Positions 18,425 to 27,600 of a DNA stretch of 64,000 bases are shown here, piece by piece (positions within the stretch are counted from its first letter, which is position 1; every line of letters begins with the position of its first letter). The position numbers and the translations under genes were made by a program. Source of the stretch: Roseiarcus sp963770035 (lineage in GTDB: Bacteria; Pseudomonadota; Alphaproteobacteria; Rhizobiales; Beijerinckiaceae); contig CAVYON010000001.1 of NCBI GenBank assembly GCA_963770035.1, positions 111,570 to 175,569 of the forward strand, given 5' to 3'. The notes below the pieces were generated by a model. That model had not been told where the DNA came from, ran no database searches, and saw only the letters and a list, made by a program, of their open reading frames with translations.

Positions 18425-19408
18425 ATGAACGGTGAGTTCTGTCACTGGCGTCGCCCACAAGCGACAGGCGGGGGAAGTCGGACGCGACTTGGTCGCCGCT
18501 TTGCGGCGATTATCTTCGCTCTGGCGTCGGTTGCCATTTCCCAAGCATCCAGTCGGGCCGGAGAAATCGGCATCCTCGTCCCGGCGTACTTCGCGCCCGG
18601 GACCGGGGGGACCGAGGGGTATATCGACGGCTGGACGCAGATGGCGGCTTCGGCCGGAAAGGTCCAGATCACAGCGATTTTCAATCCGGATGGCGGCCCG
18701 GGACCGAGCGCCGATCCGGGCTATGCCGCTGAGATGTCCAAACTGAGCCTCGCCGGAGGCGAGATCCTTGGTTACGTCAATACCGACTACGGCAGCGTCC
18801 CAATCGGCGCTGTAGAAGCTGAAATCGCTACCTACCTGACGCAGTACCCGGGGCTTATCAATGGTTTCTTCCTCGATGGGATGAGTAATGTCATTACTAA
18901 CATAGGTTATTACGATGCGTTGTACGGTTTTATTAAATCAGAGAGCCTGTCTTACCAGGCGATCGGAAATCCTGGGACAGTTACAAATCAGTCCTACGCA
19001 GACGACCCTGCAGCCGATACCCTGTTGACCTTCGAGGGGAACGCAGCGACATATTCTGTAGCCACGGTACCAAGTTGGGTCTACGCCTATCCTATCAGCA
19101 CTTTCGCCAATACGGTATACGCGGAAAGCGCCGTGCAGGGGATGATGCGCGACCTAACCTTGGCCGCCGACCGGAACGTGGGTTACATCTACGTCACCGA
19201 CGAAGCGATCAATCCGCCAGGGGGTTATCTCTACGACCGGTTGCCATCATACTGGAACGAGGAAGTGGCGGCGGTCGCCGCAGCAGTCCAGGAACCGAGT
19301 TCGGCTATCCTGTTGGCCTCAGGGTTGCTGGCGTCGGCCCTCGCGACACGCGTTGGGCGTTCGGTCGCAGGCTCGCAGCCGAAGCCACCTGCCAGGATCT
19401 GCGGGTAA
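18425..19408 (+). CDS. spherulin-4 family secreted protein with PEP-CTERM-like tail
   Basis: A 327-residue exported protein. After a basic start comes the signal sequence (FAAIIFALASVAISQASSRA), then a TIM-barrel-like domain of the spherulation-specific family 4: IGILVPAYFAPGTGG, ILGYVNTDYGSVPIGAV, INGFFLDGMSN with the conserved Asp at a strand end, and NVGYIYVTDE. The fold is shared with GH114-type glycosidases and the PelA hydrolase domain, so action on a polysaccharide is likely but unproven. The C-terminus has QEPSSAILLASGLLASALAT then VGR, resembling a PEP-CTERM sorting signal (Pro-Glu-Pro motif altered to QEP). Its AT content rises in the middle. It is divergent from the tad-like unit and may share a surface role. 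Confidence 0.8.
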   Translation: MNGEFCHWRRPQATGGGSRTRLGRRFAAIIFALASVAISQASSRAGEIGILVPAYFAPGTGGTEGYIDGWTQMAASAGKVQITAIFNPDGGPGPSADPGYAAEMSKLSLAGGEILGYVNTDYGSVPIGAVEAEIATYLTQYPGLINGFFLDGMSNVITNIGYYDALYGFIKSESLSYQAIGNPGTVTNQSYADDPAADTLLTFEGNAATYSVATVPSWVYAYPISTFANTVYAESAVQGMMRDLTLAADRNVGYIYVTDEAINPPGGYLYDRLPSYWNEEVAAVAAAVQEPSSAILLASGLLASALATRVGRSVAGSQPKPPARICG

Positions 19409-19936
19409 GGCCAAAAAATAAGAGAGGGTTGTAGTTGGTATCGGCCGTCTCCAAGTGCGGCGGGGAGCGAGTTGATCGTCCCAAGCTTCGAGTGCGGGCT
19501 GCCAGCCGAGATAGCTCAGCAGGTTTTTTGGCGACATCGTTAAATCGCGCCAGTCTCTGCATGAGGATGTTGATGCGTAGGGAAGGATGAGACGGGACAA
19601 CCGCCGGTAGCAACCGCCCGCTGTGACGACGTGCCGCTCGCCAGCGCCCACTCAGGCCAGCGCGAGCGGGGGTTCATGATCGAACGGATTGACCGTTCAA
19701 GACCTCCAGAATGCCCAGGCTTTCATACGCCGCCTTGGACGAGCGGGTTCCCCGACTTCGTCGCGGCCGTTTGTGTCGCGGGTCGGCGCAAATCCATGAT
19801 TGCAGCCCTTCCGAGACATATGTATCGATGTTAATATTAGGGCTGCCTTTCTCTGCAAAACGATCCAAGCCTTCTGAGGCGCCTCCTTGGGAATGCCCGA
19901 CGAAGCGTCAGGGTTACTCGCCGGGGCAAACCGCTG
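19409..19936. other. intergenic region without a recognised gene
   Basis: About 530 bases with short frames on both strands, none with convincing protein character or a ribosome site. No repeat or RNA is recognised. It could contain eroded sequence, since neighbouring regions do. Confidence 0.35.
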
Positions 19937-21082
19937 TTGGCTGATTATGGACCCTTTCTCACTCGCGCGGTCGCAAGTCTGCCGGGTGCGAGCCTATTCA
20001 CCGCACGTCTTGCGATCTATGAACGTGCGCGCAAAGCTCAATGGGCGCAACTCAGGGCGCTCCGTCCACCTCTGCCGGAAGCTGACATCGTCCGTGAGAA
20101 AGAGGCTCTCGAACAGGCGATTGTGTTGATCGAGTCGAAGTTCGGCGGGGCGGATCACGTGCGGGTGGGGCCGCCGTTCGTCGCGACGCAGGCGGCGGAG
20201 GTCTCCGGGCAGGCCTTGAAACTGGCGCCCAGCCTCCCTGAGGTCGTTCCGCCAAACGCCCGCCCGGAGAGGGGCAAGTCTCTGCTGTGGCTTGCACTGG
20301 CAGGCATTTTTGGCGCTGCCCTCGCGCTCGCAGGGACCGCTGCCGTGATGCGTCAGGCTACGAGATATCCCGCCCTGGTTCCACCCGCAACGCTGCAGGA
20401 GCCTGCGTCGCAGCAGCAGGCGACGATCGCCGAGCAGGCGCAAGCCCCGCTGTATTCAGCCGCATCCGTCGCGAGCACGCCGCCCGAAATTCGGTCGAGC
20501 GCGAAAAGCGGAGCGGAGTTGGAGAATCGCGGGCCGGAAACAAGCAGCCCCGCCGCGACCGGCGCGGCTCAAGCGGCGATCCTGATCGCATCCGACAATC
20601 CGCGGAGCCCGTCAGTTCATCTCGGCTCGACTGTCTGGTCTACAATTCCACCGACACCGCTGCGACCCTCAACGATCGCGGTAAAGGCGGACGCTGATAT
20701 TCCAGATCTCAAAATACACGCGACGATGATTTTAAGAAAAAATACTGATCCTAGCCTGCAGGTGACACACACGATCGACTTGATGTTTTCGTTCGCTGAC
20801 GGGGCGTTGATTACAAAAGTTAAAGAGGTAAGACTAAAAATGAGAAATCTCGGATTGGCGGCATCTGACGCCGTGGAAGCGGTGAGCGTACGAATAAATG
20901 ATGGTTATTTCTTGCTTGGACTAACAAAAGATGATGTAGGGCGCAATCTTGATCTGATAAGTACGCGAACGTGGTTTGATTTCTCGCTGCAACTGAATGA
21001 TAATCGCCTCGCTAAGTTATTGTTTGAGAAGTCTACGATGTCTGACGCGATGTTGGCTAACGCGTTTGAAGCGTGGAAGTGA
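19937..21082 (+). CDS. conserved Rhizobiales membrane protein of unknown function
   Basis: A 381-residue protein. The N-terminal domain ADYGPFLTRAVASLPG...RLAIYERARKAQWAQLRAL followed by PPLPEADIVREKEALEQAI is a pattern I know from many short and long hypothetical proteins of Rhizobiales. A single membrane helix follows (SLLWLALAGIFGAALALAGT, about residue 115), then a Pro/Ala/Ser-rich linker and a C-terminal domain (about 255-381) with LKIHATMILRKNTDPSLQVT and DGYFLLGLTKDD, with markedly lower GC than the front part. Translation apparently starts at TTG 19937, since no ATG is available before the conserved motif. The base-composition step suggests a joined or acquired C-terminal domain. Function unknown. 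Confidence 0.7.
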   Translation: MADYGPFLTRAVASLPGASLFTARLAIYERARKAQWAQLRALRPPLPEADIVREKEALEQAIVLIESKFGGADHVRVGPPFVATQAAEVSGQALKLAPSLPEVVPPNARPERGKSLLWLALAGIFGAALALAGTAAVMRQATRYPALVPPATLQEPASQQQATIAEQAQAPLYSAASVASTPPEIRSSAKSGAELENRGPETSSPAATGAAQAAILIASDNPRSPSVHLGSTVWSTIPPTPLRPSTIAVKADADIPDLKIHATMILRKNTDPSLQVTHTIDLMFSFADGALITKVKEVRLKMRNLGLAASDAVEAVSVRINDGYFLLGLTKDDVGRNLDLISTRTWFDFSLQLNDNRLAKLLFEKSTMSDAMLANAFEAWK

Positions 21083-21354
21083 CAAGCAACCCTTCTTTCC
21101 ATAATTCACAAGAGAGGACAGTATCCCGAGGACGCCAAAAAAGAACCGCGCCTGAGCCGCAAATGCCCATTCCTCACGCCACCGCGCTGGCCCCGGCGGG
21201 CGCGGCGCTGCCGGCTGCGCAACCCCAGCCCATTCCGCCGGTGCGAGCGCTACCGGGCGCGCAAGACGTCAAGCGGGTCGATTTTGGGCTCTGCCTCACT
21301 TTACAATGAACTTGAGCCGCGGGTGAACAAGGTAGCCCGAGGTTTGCGCACCGC

Positions 21355-21522
21355 GTGATCGTCGGGATCGACGACTGGGCCCGAGGTCGCAACAATCGCT
21401 ATGGAACGTTGATCTGCGATCTCGAACGCCGAAATGCGATCGCGTTGCTGCCAGATCAAGAACCCACGACCGCCAAGGCGTGGTTGACCGGCCAATCTAG
21501 TGGTCCCATCCCAACAGGTTGA
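21355..21522 (+). pseudogene. ISL3-family transposase fragment
   Basis: A 55-codon stretch reading VIVGIDDWARGRNNRYGTLI then CDLERRNAIALLPDQEPTTA and KAWL matches the start of the catalytic domain of ISL3 transposases, where the first DDE aspartate lies in the GVDDWA-type motif. There is no N-terminal zinc/HTH half upstream and the frame stops soon after. It is a relic of an insertion sequence beside the damaged adhesin and HlyD genes. Confidence 0.75.
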
Positions 21523-21528
21523 GCGACG

Positions 21529-22084
21529 TCATCCCTGCAAAGCGGGGTTTCTTGTCGTATGCGCGGACGACCCCGCAAGGTCAATACCCCGGAAATGATA
21601 TTCGCCGCCGTAACTTGAGCTCGTCGAGAAAGCATCGGCATTCTTCACGTGCGCCAGGTTTGCTGCCAAGGCGGAACTCGAGAGGGCAATATTATCATGG
21701 CCCGCTCCGCTCCCATTCCATGCGACGCCCGGGCCAGTCATGTGATCGGCTTCGGCGGCAAGGAACTGCTTCGCCATTGCGGCAAAGCTGGAGCCAGACG
21801 CGGAAGCTGGCGGATCAACGACGGTGATGGTCTTGGCCGCCGAGGCATACGTGAGTCCGCCTATCGTGTCCTTTGCCTTTATCGTCAGGGTAGCCGAGGG
21901 ATATCCGCTGCCCGTATAGTTTGATGTAAGCGTCAGCCCGCTATTCACCTCTGCCGCGCTCAGCGTGAACCACGTTCCTTTGAAGATCTTACCATCGAGC
22001 TTGTCTGTGATCGTCTCATACTGCGGAAGTCCCTTGATCGTGACGGTTGTCTTGGCCGGCTGGCCCAGCTTGACGAAGCCGATG
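21529..22084 (-). pseudogene. C-terminal fragment of a repeat-type adhesin
   Basis: An open frame without its own start continues directly from the end of the HlyD gene in a different frame. After an HlyD-like segment (DIGFVKLGQPA) it turns into what looks like an Ig-like/VCBS-type adhesin repeat: LPQYETITDKLDGKIFKG, TLSAAEVNSGLTLTSNYTGS and TLTIKAKDTIGGLTYASAAK, then TVVDPPASASGSS and an unusual tail with AAMAKQFLAAEADHMTG and YGGEYHFRGIDLAGS. Repeats of this type belong to large secreted adhesins exported by type I systems, which fits the neighbouring exporter. The 5' part is missing. Likely a deletion product joining hlyD to the end of an adhesin gene. Confidence 0.65.
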
Positions 22085-23295
22085 TCAAGATTTCGCGACG
22101 AGCGCTTCGACCTGGAGCTTGCCGCCGTTCGGCGTGATCACGGCGAGTTGCTGGCCCGTGGTGACGACCTGCCCGATCGTGGTCACCGCCGTCTGCTGGA
22201 CGACACCGTCGATCGGCGCGGTGAGCTTGGTGCGGGCGAGCCGGGCGCCCGCCTTGGCGAGCGTCTCGCGCGCCTCGTCAGCCTTGCGCGAAGCTTCGGC
22301 AAGCTTGTTCTCGTTGTCGGCGATGAACTGCGATACCGCCTTTGCCTCTTCGCTCTGAATCTGTGTCAGCGCGGCCTCGGTCTCGATCAGCTGGCCTTCG
22401 TCAGAGGCGAGTTGCGATTGGGATTTCTCCAGCTCCTCCTTGGCGTCGTAAAGATTGATCTTGGTGCCCACCTGCTTGTCGATCGCTTCCTGGCGCGTCG
22501 CCACCCGCTGGTTCAGCGTGTCCAAGAGCGTTTGCTGGAAAGCGATGCTCATGTTGAGGCGCCTTCGGGTCGCGAGCTTCTGCGCCACCTGCATGTCGAG
22601 CGCCTTGAGCGCGTCGGAGAGCTGGCCGAGGTCGGCGCGCAATACCGCCTCCTCGCGCAGCCGGAACGCTTCGGGCAAGCCCTCGTCCCAGGCGATGGAG
22701 AGTTCCGGCCGCCCGGCGAGCGCCTCGATGGGACTCGGCGCGGCCGTTCGCCGCGCCTCGGCGCCGCCCGCCGGGGCCGTGGCTTTCCAGCCGCCGTATT
22801 GACCGCTCCGCCGTCGGCACGCGATTCTTCGTCCTCCGCGCTCCGCACGGCCTCGATCGCAAAGCGGCGCCGAGCGATCTCGGCGCGGCTGGCGTTGAGC
22901 GTATCTCCGGCGGCGAGCGCATCCGCCCTGGCCTCGGCCGGGTCGATCTCGAAGATGAGGTCGCCCGCCTTGACCGACTGGCCCGCCTCGACATGGATCG
23001 CCGCCACCTTGCCAGGATCGAGCGGCTCGATCACTTTGGAGTAGCCGGCCGTCTCGATTTTGCCCGGCGCGACCGCGTGGACGTCGAGGCGGCCGAAGAA
23101 GGACCAAGCGAGAGCCGCGAGCGCGAATAGACAGATCGTTCCGATCAGCACGAGCGGCGCAGGCGGCGGCGGAGATTCGAGGATCTCGAGCGCGGCGGGC
23201 AGGAACTCCCGGTCGCGGCCGGAGACGGCCGGTAGAGGGCGCGGCGGAAGCGGCGGAGGCGGCGGTTCGGCCGGCGGTGTGGTCCGCTCGTTCAT
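22085..23295 (-). pseudogene. HlyD-family type I secretion membrane fusion protein, damaged
   Basis: The periplasmic adaptor of a type I exporter. From ATG 23295 the frame gives a Pro-rich cytoplasmic start, one membrane helix (LVLIGTICLFALAALAWSFF), the barrel and lipoyl half SKVIEPLDPGKVAAIHVEAG and QSVKAGDLIFEIDPAEARAD. At about 22785-22803 the sequence moves to another frame and continues as the long coiled coil (EEAVLRADLGQLSDALKALD through EELEKSQSQLASDEGQLIET) and the second lipoyl half LARTKLTAPIDGVVQQTAVT. It stops after LQVEALVAKS; the expected family continuation DIGFVKLGQPA is found next, again out of frame. The normal C-terminal HlyD domain is replaced by adhesin sequence. Start overlaps the exporter stop (ATGA). 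Confidence 0.85.
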
Positions 23296-25487
23296 ACCGG
23301 CGTCCCCGCTTGATCGCTCTGCAAATCCCACAGGTGGGCGTAGAGGCCGTCCTCGCGCCTCATAAGCTCCTCATGCGAGCCCACCTCGACGATCTCGCCT
23401 TGGCTCATGCCGACGATGCGGGTGCAGGGTCGGACGGCCGCAAGGCGATGGGCGATGATGATGACGGTTCGCCCGCGCACGATCGCGCGCATGTTGTCCT
23501 GGATGATCCGTTCGCTCTCGTAGTCGAGCGCCGAGGTCGCCTCGTCGAGGATCAGGATGCGCGGATTGGTGACGAGCGCGCGGGCGATGGCGATCCGCTG
23601 GCGCTGGCCGCCGGAAAGGTTGGCGCCGCGTTCTTCGATCATCGTGTCGTAGCCCTGGGGCAACTGGGCGATGAACTCGTCGGCGCCGGCGAGCCGCGCC
23701 GCCTGCATCACCAGGATCCGCGCCATCGCCGGATCGGCGAGCGCGATGTTCTCGTGGATCGAGCGGTTGAACAGGATGTTCTCCTGCAACACGACGCCGA
23801 TCTGCCGGCGGAGCCAGCCCGGATCGAGCTGGGCGACGTCGACGCCGTCGAGCATCACCTGGCCCATCTGGGGCCCATAGAGGCGCTGGACGAGCTTGGT
23901 CAGCGTCGACTTGCCCGAGCCGGAAGGTCCGACGACGCCGATCACTTCGCCCGCGGCGATCGAAAGGGTCACGTTGCGCAGGACGTCGGGCGCGTCGGGC
24001 CGATAGCGCATGGTCACGTTGCGCAGTTCGATCGCCCCGCGCGGCGGCGGCAGCGTCAGGAGATTTTGCGGCACGGGCTCGGGCGGGGCGTTGAGAATGT
24101 CGCCGAGCCGCGCCACCGACACCTGCACCTGCTGGAAATCCTGCCAGAGCTGCGACAGCCGGAGGATCGGCTGCACCACCTGGCTGGCGATCATGTTGAA
24201 GGCGATCAGTTCGCCGACCGTCATCGAACCGGCAATCACCGCTTGCGCGCCGATGAACAGGATCAGCGCCGTCGTGATCTTGCTCACGTACTGGATCATG
24301 TTCTGGCCGAGCGCGCCGGTGACGCCGGCGTCGAACGACTTGCTGACGTAGGAGGCGAGCCGCTCCTCCCATTGCGCCTGCATCATCGGCTCGACGCTGG
24401 CGGCTTTCAGCGTCGGCGCCCCGACGATCAATTCGATCAGGAACTGCTGCGAGCGTGCGCCGCGGTTGAACCGCTCGCTGATCTGCTCGCGCAGGAGCGG
24501 GCGCAACGTCGCGGCGATGAGCACGTAGACCGGAATCGAGATCAGCACGACAAGCGTAAGCTCGACCGAATAGATCAGCATCACCCCGATGAAGACGAGG
24601 GTGAAGACGAGGTCGAGCAGGGCAGTCAGGCCCTGGCCGGTGAGGAAGCTGCGGATCGTTTCCAGTTCGCGCACGCGCGCGGCGGTCTGGCCGGCGGCGC
24701 GGGTCTCGAAATAGGCGAGCGGCAAGCGGAAGAGGTGGTGGAAGAGCCTTCGGCCAAGCTCGACGTCGATGCGGTTGGTGGTGTGACTGAGCGTATAGGT
24801 GCGCAGGAACTGCAGCACGGTTTCGAACAGCCCGAGCGTCACCATGCCGACGACCAGCACGATCAGGGTCGACAGGCCCTTATGGACCAGCACCTTGTCG
24901 ACCACGAGCTGGAAGAAGATCGGCGTCGCCAGGGCGAAGAGCTGCACGAACAGCGAAGCGACCAGCACATGCGCCAGCGGCCGGCGGTAGCGTAGGATCG
25001 ACGGCCAGAACCAGCGGAAGCCGAAGGTGTTGGGGTCGACCCCCGCCCCCCCGAGCCGCCGGGTGACCAGGATCGCGGAGCCGGACGACAGCGCCTCCGC
25101 CTCCTCGAGCGGGACCTCCCTGGCGCTCCGCGCCAGCGGGTCGACGAGCCGGAGCTTGCCCTTCTCCGCCGCGGCGGCGATCACCACAAAGCCGCCGCCC
25201 TTCATCTCGAGCAGCGCCGGATAGGGGAAGGCGCCGAGCCGCTTTGCCGTGACGCCGCGGACGATCCGCGATTTGAGCTCAAGGAGATTGGCCGCCCGGA
25301 TGAGATCTTCCGCTTCCGCGAGCCGTCCGGTCAGCGCCAACTGATGACGCAACTGCGCCGGATCCGCCGCAATGCGGTAGTAGCCGGCAACCAGCGACAG
25401 CGCCGCAAGGCCGCCGTCGAGCGGTTGCGCTGCCGGCGCTCCAGATTCCGGCGCAGTTGCGCCGTCCCGAATGGAAATGTTCTCCAT
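23292..25487 (-). CDS. type I secretion ABC exporter with C39-like domain (HlyB type)
   Basis: A 731-residue inner-membrane exporter. The N-terminal ~130 residues are a C39-like domain (GLAALSLVAGYYRIAADPAQ) lacking the catalytic Cys, as in the HlyB class whose substrates keep their C-terminal signal. Six membrane helices follow (for example LAHVLVASLFVQLFALATPI), then the nucleotide-binding domain with Walker A GPSGSGKST, signature LSGGQRQR, Walker B ILILDEATSALD and the switch His in IIIAHRLAAV. Start ATG 25487 follows a weak upstream frame that lacks family character. With HlyD (4-base overlap) it would export the adhesin whose tail survives at 21.5-22.1 kb. The exporter itself looks intact. 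Confidence 0.92.
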   Translation of the reverse strand: MENISIRDGATAPESGAPAAQPLDGGLAALSLVAGYYRIAADPAQLRHQLALTGRLAEAEDLIRAANLLELKSRIVRGVTAKRLGAFPYPALLEMKGGGFVVIAAAAEKGKLRLVDPLARSAREVPLEEAEALSSGSAILVTRRLGGAGVDPNTFGFRWFWPSILRYRRPLAHVLVASLFVQLFALATPIFFQLVVDKVLVHKGLSTLIVLVVGMVTLGLFETVLQFLRTYTLSHTTNRIDVELGRRLFHHLFRLPLAYFETRAAGQTAARVRELETIRSFLTGQGLTALLDLVFTLVFIGVMLIYSVELTLVVLISIPVYVLIAATLRPLLREQISERFNRGARSQQFLIELIVGAPTLKAASVEPMMQAQWEERLASYVSKSFDAGVTGALGQNMIQYVSKITTALILFIGAQAVIAGSMTVGELIAFNMIASQVVQPILRLSQLWQDFQQVQVSVARLGDILNAPPEPVPQNLLTLPPPRGAIELRNVTMRYRPDAPDVLRNVTLSIAAGEVIGVVGPSGSGKSTLTKLVQRLYGPQMGQVMLDGVDVAQLDPGWLRRQIGVVLQENILFNRSIHENIALADPAMARILVMQAARLAGADEFIAQLPQGYDTMIEERGANLSGGQRQRIAIARALVTNPRILILDEATSALDYESERIIQDNMRAIVRGRTVIIIAHRLAAVRPCTRIVGMSQGEIVEVGSHEELMRREDGLYAHLWDLQSDQAGTPV

Positions 25488-25678
25488 GGCTCCTTCGCAG
25501 CGCTCGCATCGACGTCGGGGGGGCTTGAAAGACAATCGAATGCCGACTTCCGCCAAATTTGTCTGCACCGCATCAGCGTAAATCACCGTTCCGGCGCTGC
25601 CGACGACGCACTATTAAAATCAAGCTCAGCTTGGCCTCGTTTGCCGGTTCAGATGACCCTTGGACCTGGAAGGCGAAA

Positions 25679-27505
25679 TCATTCCACGGTAACCGACTTG
25701 GCGAGATTGCGGGGTTGATCGACGTCGGTCCCCAAGATGATCGCGGTGTGGTAGGCAAGTAGTTGGAGCGGCAACGCAAGGACGAGCGGCGCCGCTGAAG
25801 CCGGCACATCCGGAAGGACGATTTTTTCCCAAGACCCCGGCGGCGCCAGCGACGCTCCTTTTCGATCCGTGATCAGGATCGGCCGGCCGTCGCGGGCAAT
25901 TACTTCCTGCATGTTCGACATGGTCTTTTCAAAATTCATGTCGGCCGGCGCAATCACGACGACCGGGAGATCTTTATCGACGAGCGCGATAGGCCCGTGC
26001 TTGAGTTCCCCGGCGGCGTAACCCTCAGCGTGGATGTAAGAGACTTCCTTGAGCTTGAGCGCGCCTTCAAGAGCAAGCGGGTAGTTCGTTCCGCGGCCGA
26101 TGAACAGGACGTTCCGGAAGGCCGCGATCTTGCGGGCGATTTGGCGGACGGCCGGTTCCAGTTCGAGAGCAGACGTCATGTAGCTTGGAACATCGGTCAG
26201 CGCGCGCACCAGTTGAGCTGCCTCATCATTCGAAAGCACGCCTCGATCGCGTCCCGCCCCGATGGCGAGACAGGCGAGCGTCGCCAGCTGGCATGTGAAC
26301 GCCTTGGTGGAAGCAACTCCGACTTCCGGGCCTGCGAGCGTCGGCAAGACAATTTGACTCGCGCGCGCCATCGTGGAGGTCGTCACGTTGACGACCGAAA
26401 GGATTCGCTGCCCCCGCGCCTTGGCGAATTCGAGGGAGGCGAGCGTGTCGGCGGTCTCTCCGGACTGCGATACGAAGATTGACAGATTGCCGGGATCGAG
26501 AGGCACCTGTCGGTAGCGAAATTCGGACGCGATGTCGATCTCTACAGGGAGTCCGGCATAGCGTTCGAACCAGTACTTGGCGATCAGACCAGCCAGGAAC
26601 GCGGTGCCGCAGGCCGTGATCGAGATCCGGTTGATATCGCGAAATTGCAATTCACCAAGCTCACGGATTCTGATCGTCCCGGCGGCGGCATCGATGTATT
26701 TCGTGAGCGTCTTGCCGACCACCGACGGTTGTTCACGAATCTCTTTGTGCATAAAGTGGCGGTCACCGTCCTTCCCAGCAGTAGTAGTCGATTGGCACAT
26801 TTTATCTTGCGGCCGCGATAAATACGTGCCCTTTATACTGATAAATTTGATTCCTTCTCGCTTGATAATTGTAATGTCACCATCTTCCAAATAGCTTACT
26901 AAATCGGTAAATGGTGCAAGGGCAATCGAATCAGAACCGAGATACATTTCGCCGTGACCATACCCGACTGCAAGTGGTGATCCTTTGCGCGCTCCAATCA
27001 ACAAATCGTCATGGCCCTCAAATAGGAATGCAAGTGCAAACGCACCGCCCAGCCTCGGCAACGCCGCACGTACGGCGTCAACTGGCGCATAACCTTTCTT
27101 CAGCTGTTGGCTAACCAGATGAGCGATCACCTCGGTGTCCGTATCCGTGGTGAAATTGGCGCCGGCCAGCTCGAGTTCTCTGCGCAATTCGTGATAGTTT
27201 TCAATGATTCCGTTGTGCACGACCGCGACGCCATCAACCATATGTGGATGCGCGTTATTTTCGTCGGGACGGCCATGTGTCGCCCAGCGCGTATGGCCAA
27301 TGCCGATCCAGCCACCAAGTGGTTGACTAGCAAGCATTGCTTCGAGATTCTTGAGTTTTCCGACCGCCCGTCGCCGCGTTAGGACACCTCGATCAAGCGT
27401 GGCGATGCCGGCTGAGTCGTATCCTCTGTATTCAAGCCGCCTAAGGGCATCCACAATTGATGTAGCGGCCGGCTCCCGGCCAACGATACCGACGATACCA
27501 CACAT
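25679..27505 (-). CDS. glmS: glutamine-fructose-6-phosphate aminotransferase (isomerizing)
   Basis: Makes glucosamine-6-phosphate, the entry to UDP-GlcNAc for peptidoglycan and amino-sugar polysaccharides. The 608-residue product has full length: the N-terminal nucleophile CGIVGIVGREPAA (Cys after initiator Met), HTRWATHGRPDENNAHPH and DTDTEVIAHLV in the glutaminase domain; then two SIS domains with SQSGETADTLASLEFAKARG and FIGRGTNYPLALEGALKLKE; and the typical C-terminus NLAKSVTVE. Start ATG 27505 because the Cys must follow the initiator Met. Parts of the gene use AT-richer codons than its neighbours (26.8-27.0 kb). Position beside an adhesin exporter and a regulator suggests a dedicated or second copy, but this needs the rest of the genome. 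Confidence 0.96.
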   Translation of the reverse strand: MCGIVGIVGREPAATSIVDALRRLEYRGYDSAGIATLDRGVLTRRRAVGKLKNLEAMLASQPLGGWIGIGHTRWATHGRPDENNAHPHMVDGVAVVHNGIIENYHELRRELELAGANFTTDTDTEVIAHLVSQQLKKGYAPVDAVRAALPRLGGAFALAFLFEGHDDLLIGARKGSPLAVGYGHGEMYLGSDSIALAPFTDLVSYLEDGDITIIKREGIKFISIKGTYLSRPQDKMCQSTTTAGKDGDRHFMHKEIREQPSVVGKTLTKYIDAAAGTIRIRELGELQFRDINRISITACGTAFLAGLIAKYWFERYAGLPVEIDIASEFRYRQVPLDPGNLSIFVSQSGETADTLASLEFAKARGQRILSVVNVTTSTMARASQIVLPTLAGPEVGVASTKAFTCQLATLACLAIGAGRDRGVLSNDEAAQLVRALTDVPSYMTSALELEPAVRQIARKIAAFRNVLFIGRGTNYPLALEGALKLKEVSYIHAEGYAAGELKHGPIALVDKDLPVVVIAPADMNFEKTMSNMQEVIARDGRPILITDRKGASLAPPGSWEKIVLPDVPASAAPLVLALPLQLLAYHTAIILGTDVDQPRNLAKSVTVE

Positions 27506-27600
27506 TTTGCGCTCCAATTCGCCTATCGTCCGCTCTACGAGGCGTTGCAACGTTCAATAATGCGAACTAATACGGGCGTACATTTCGTGCTATTTGGAAT

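Noticed and set aside
23277..24995. 572-codon plus-strand frame over the exporter gene
   Set aside because: Antisense shadow, His/Asp/Arg-rich, no domain recognised.
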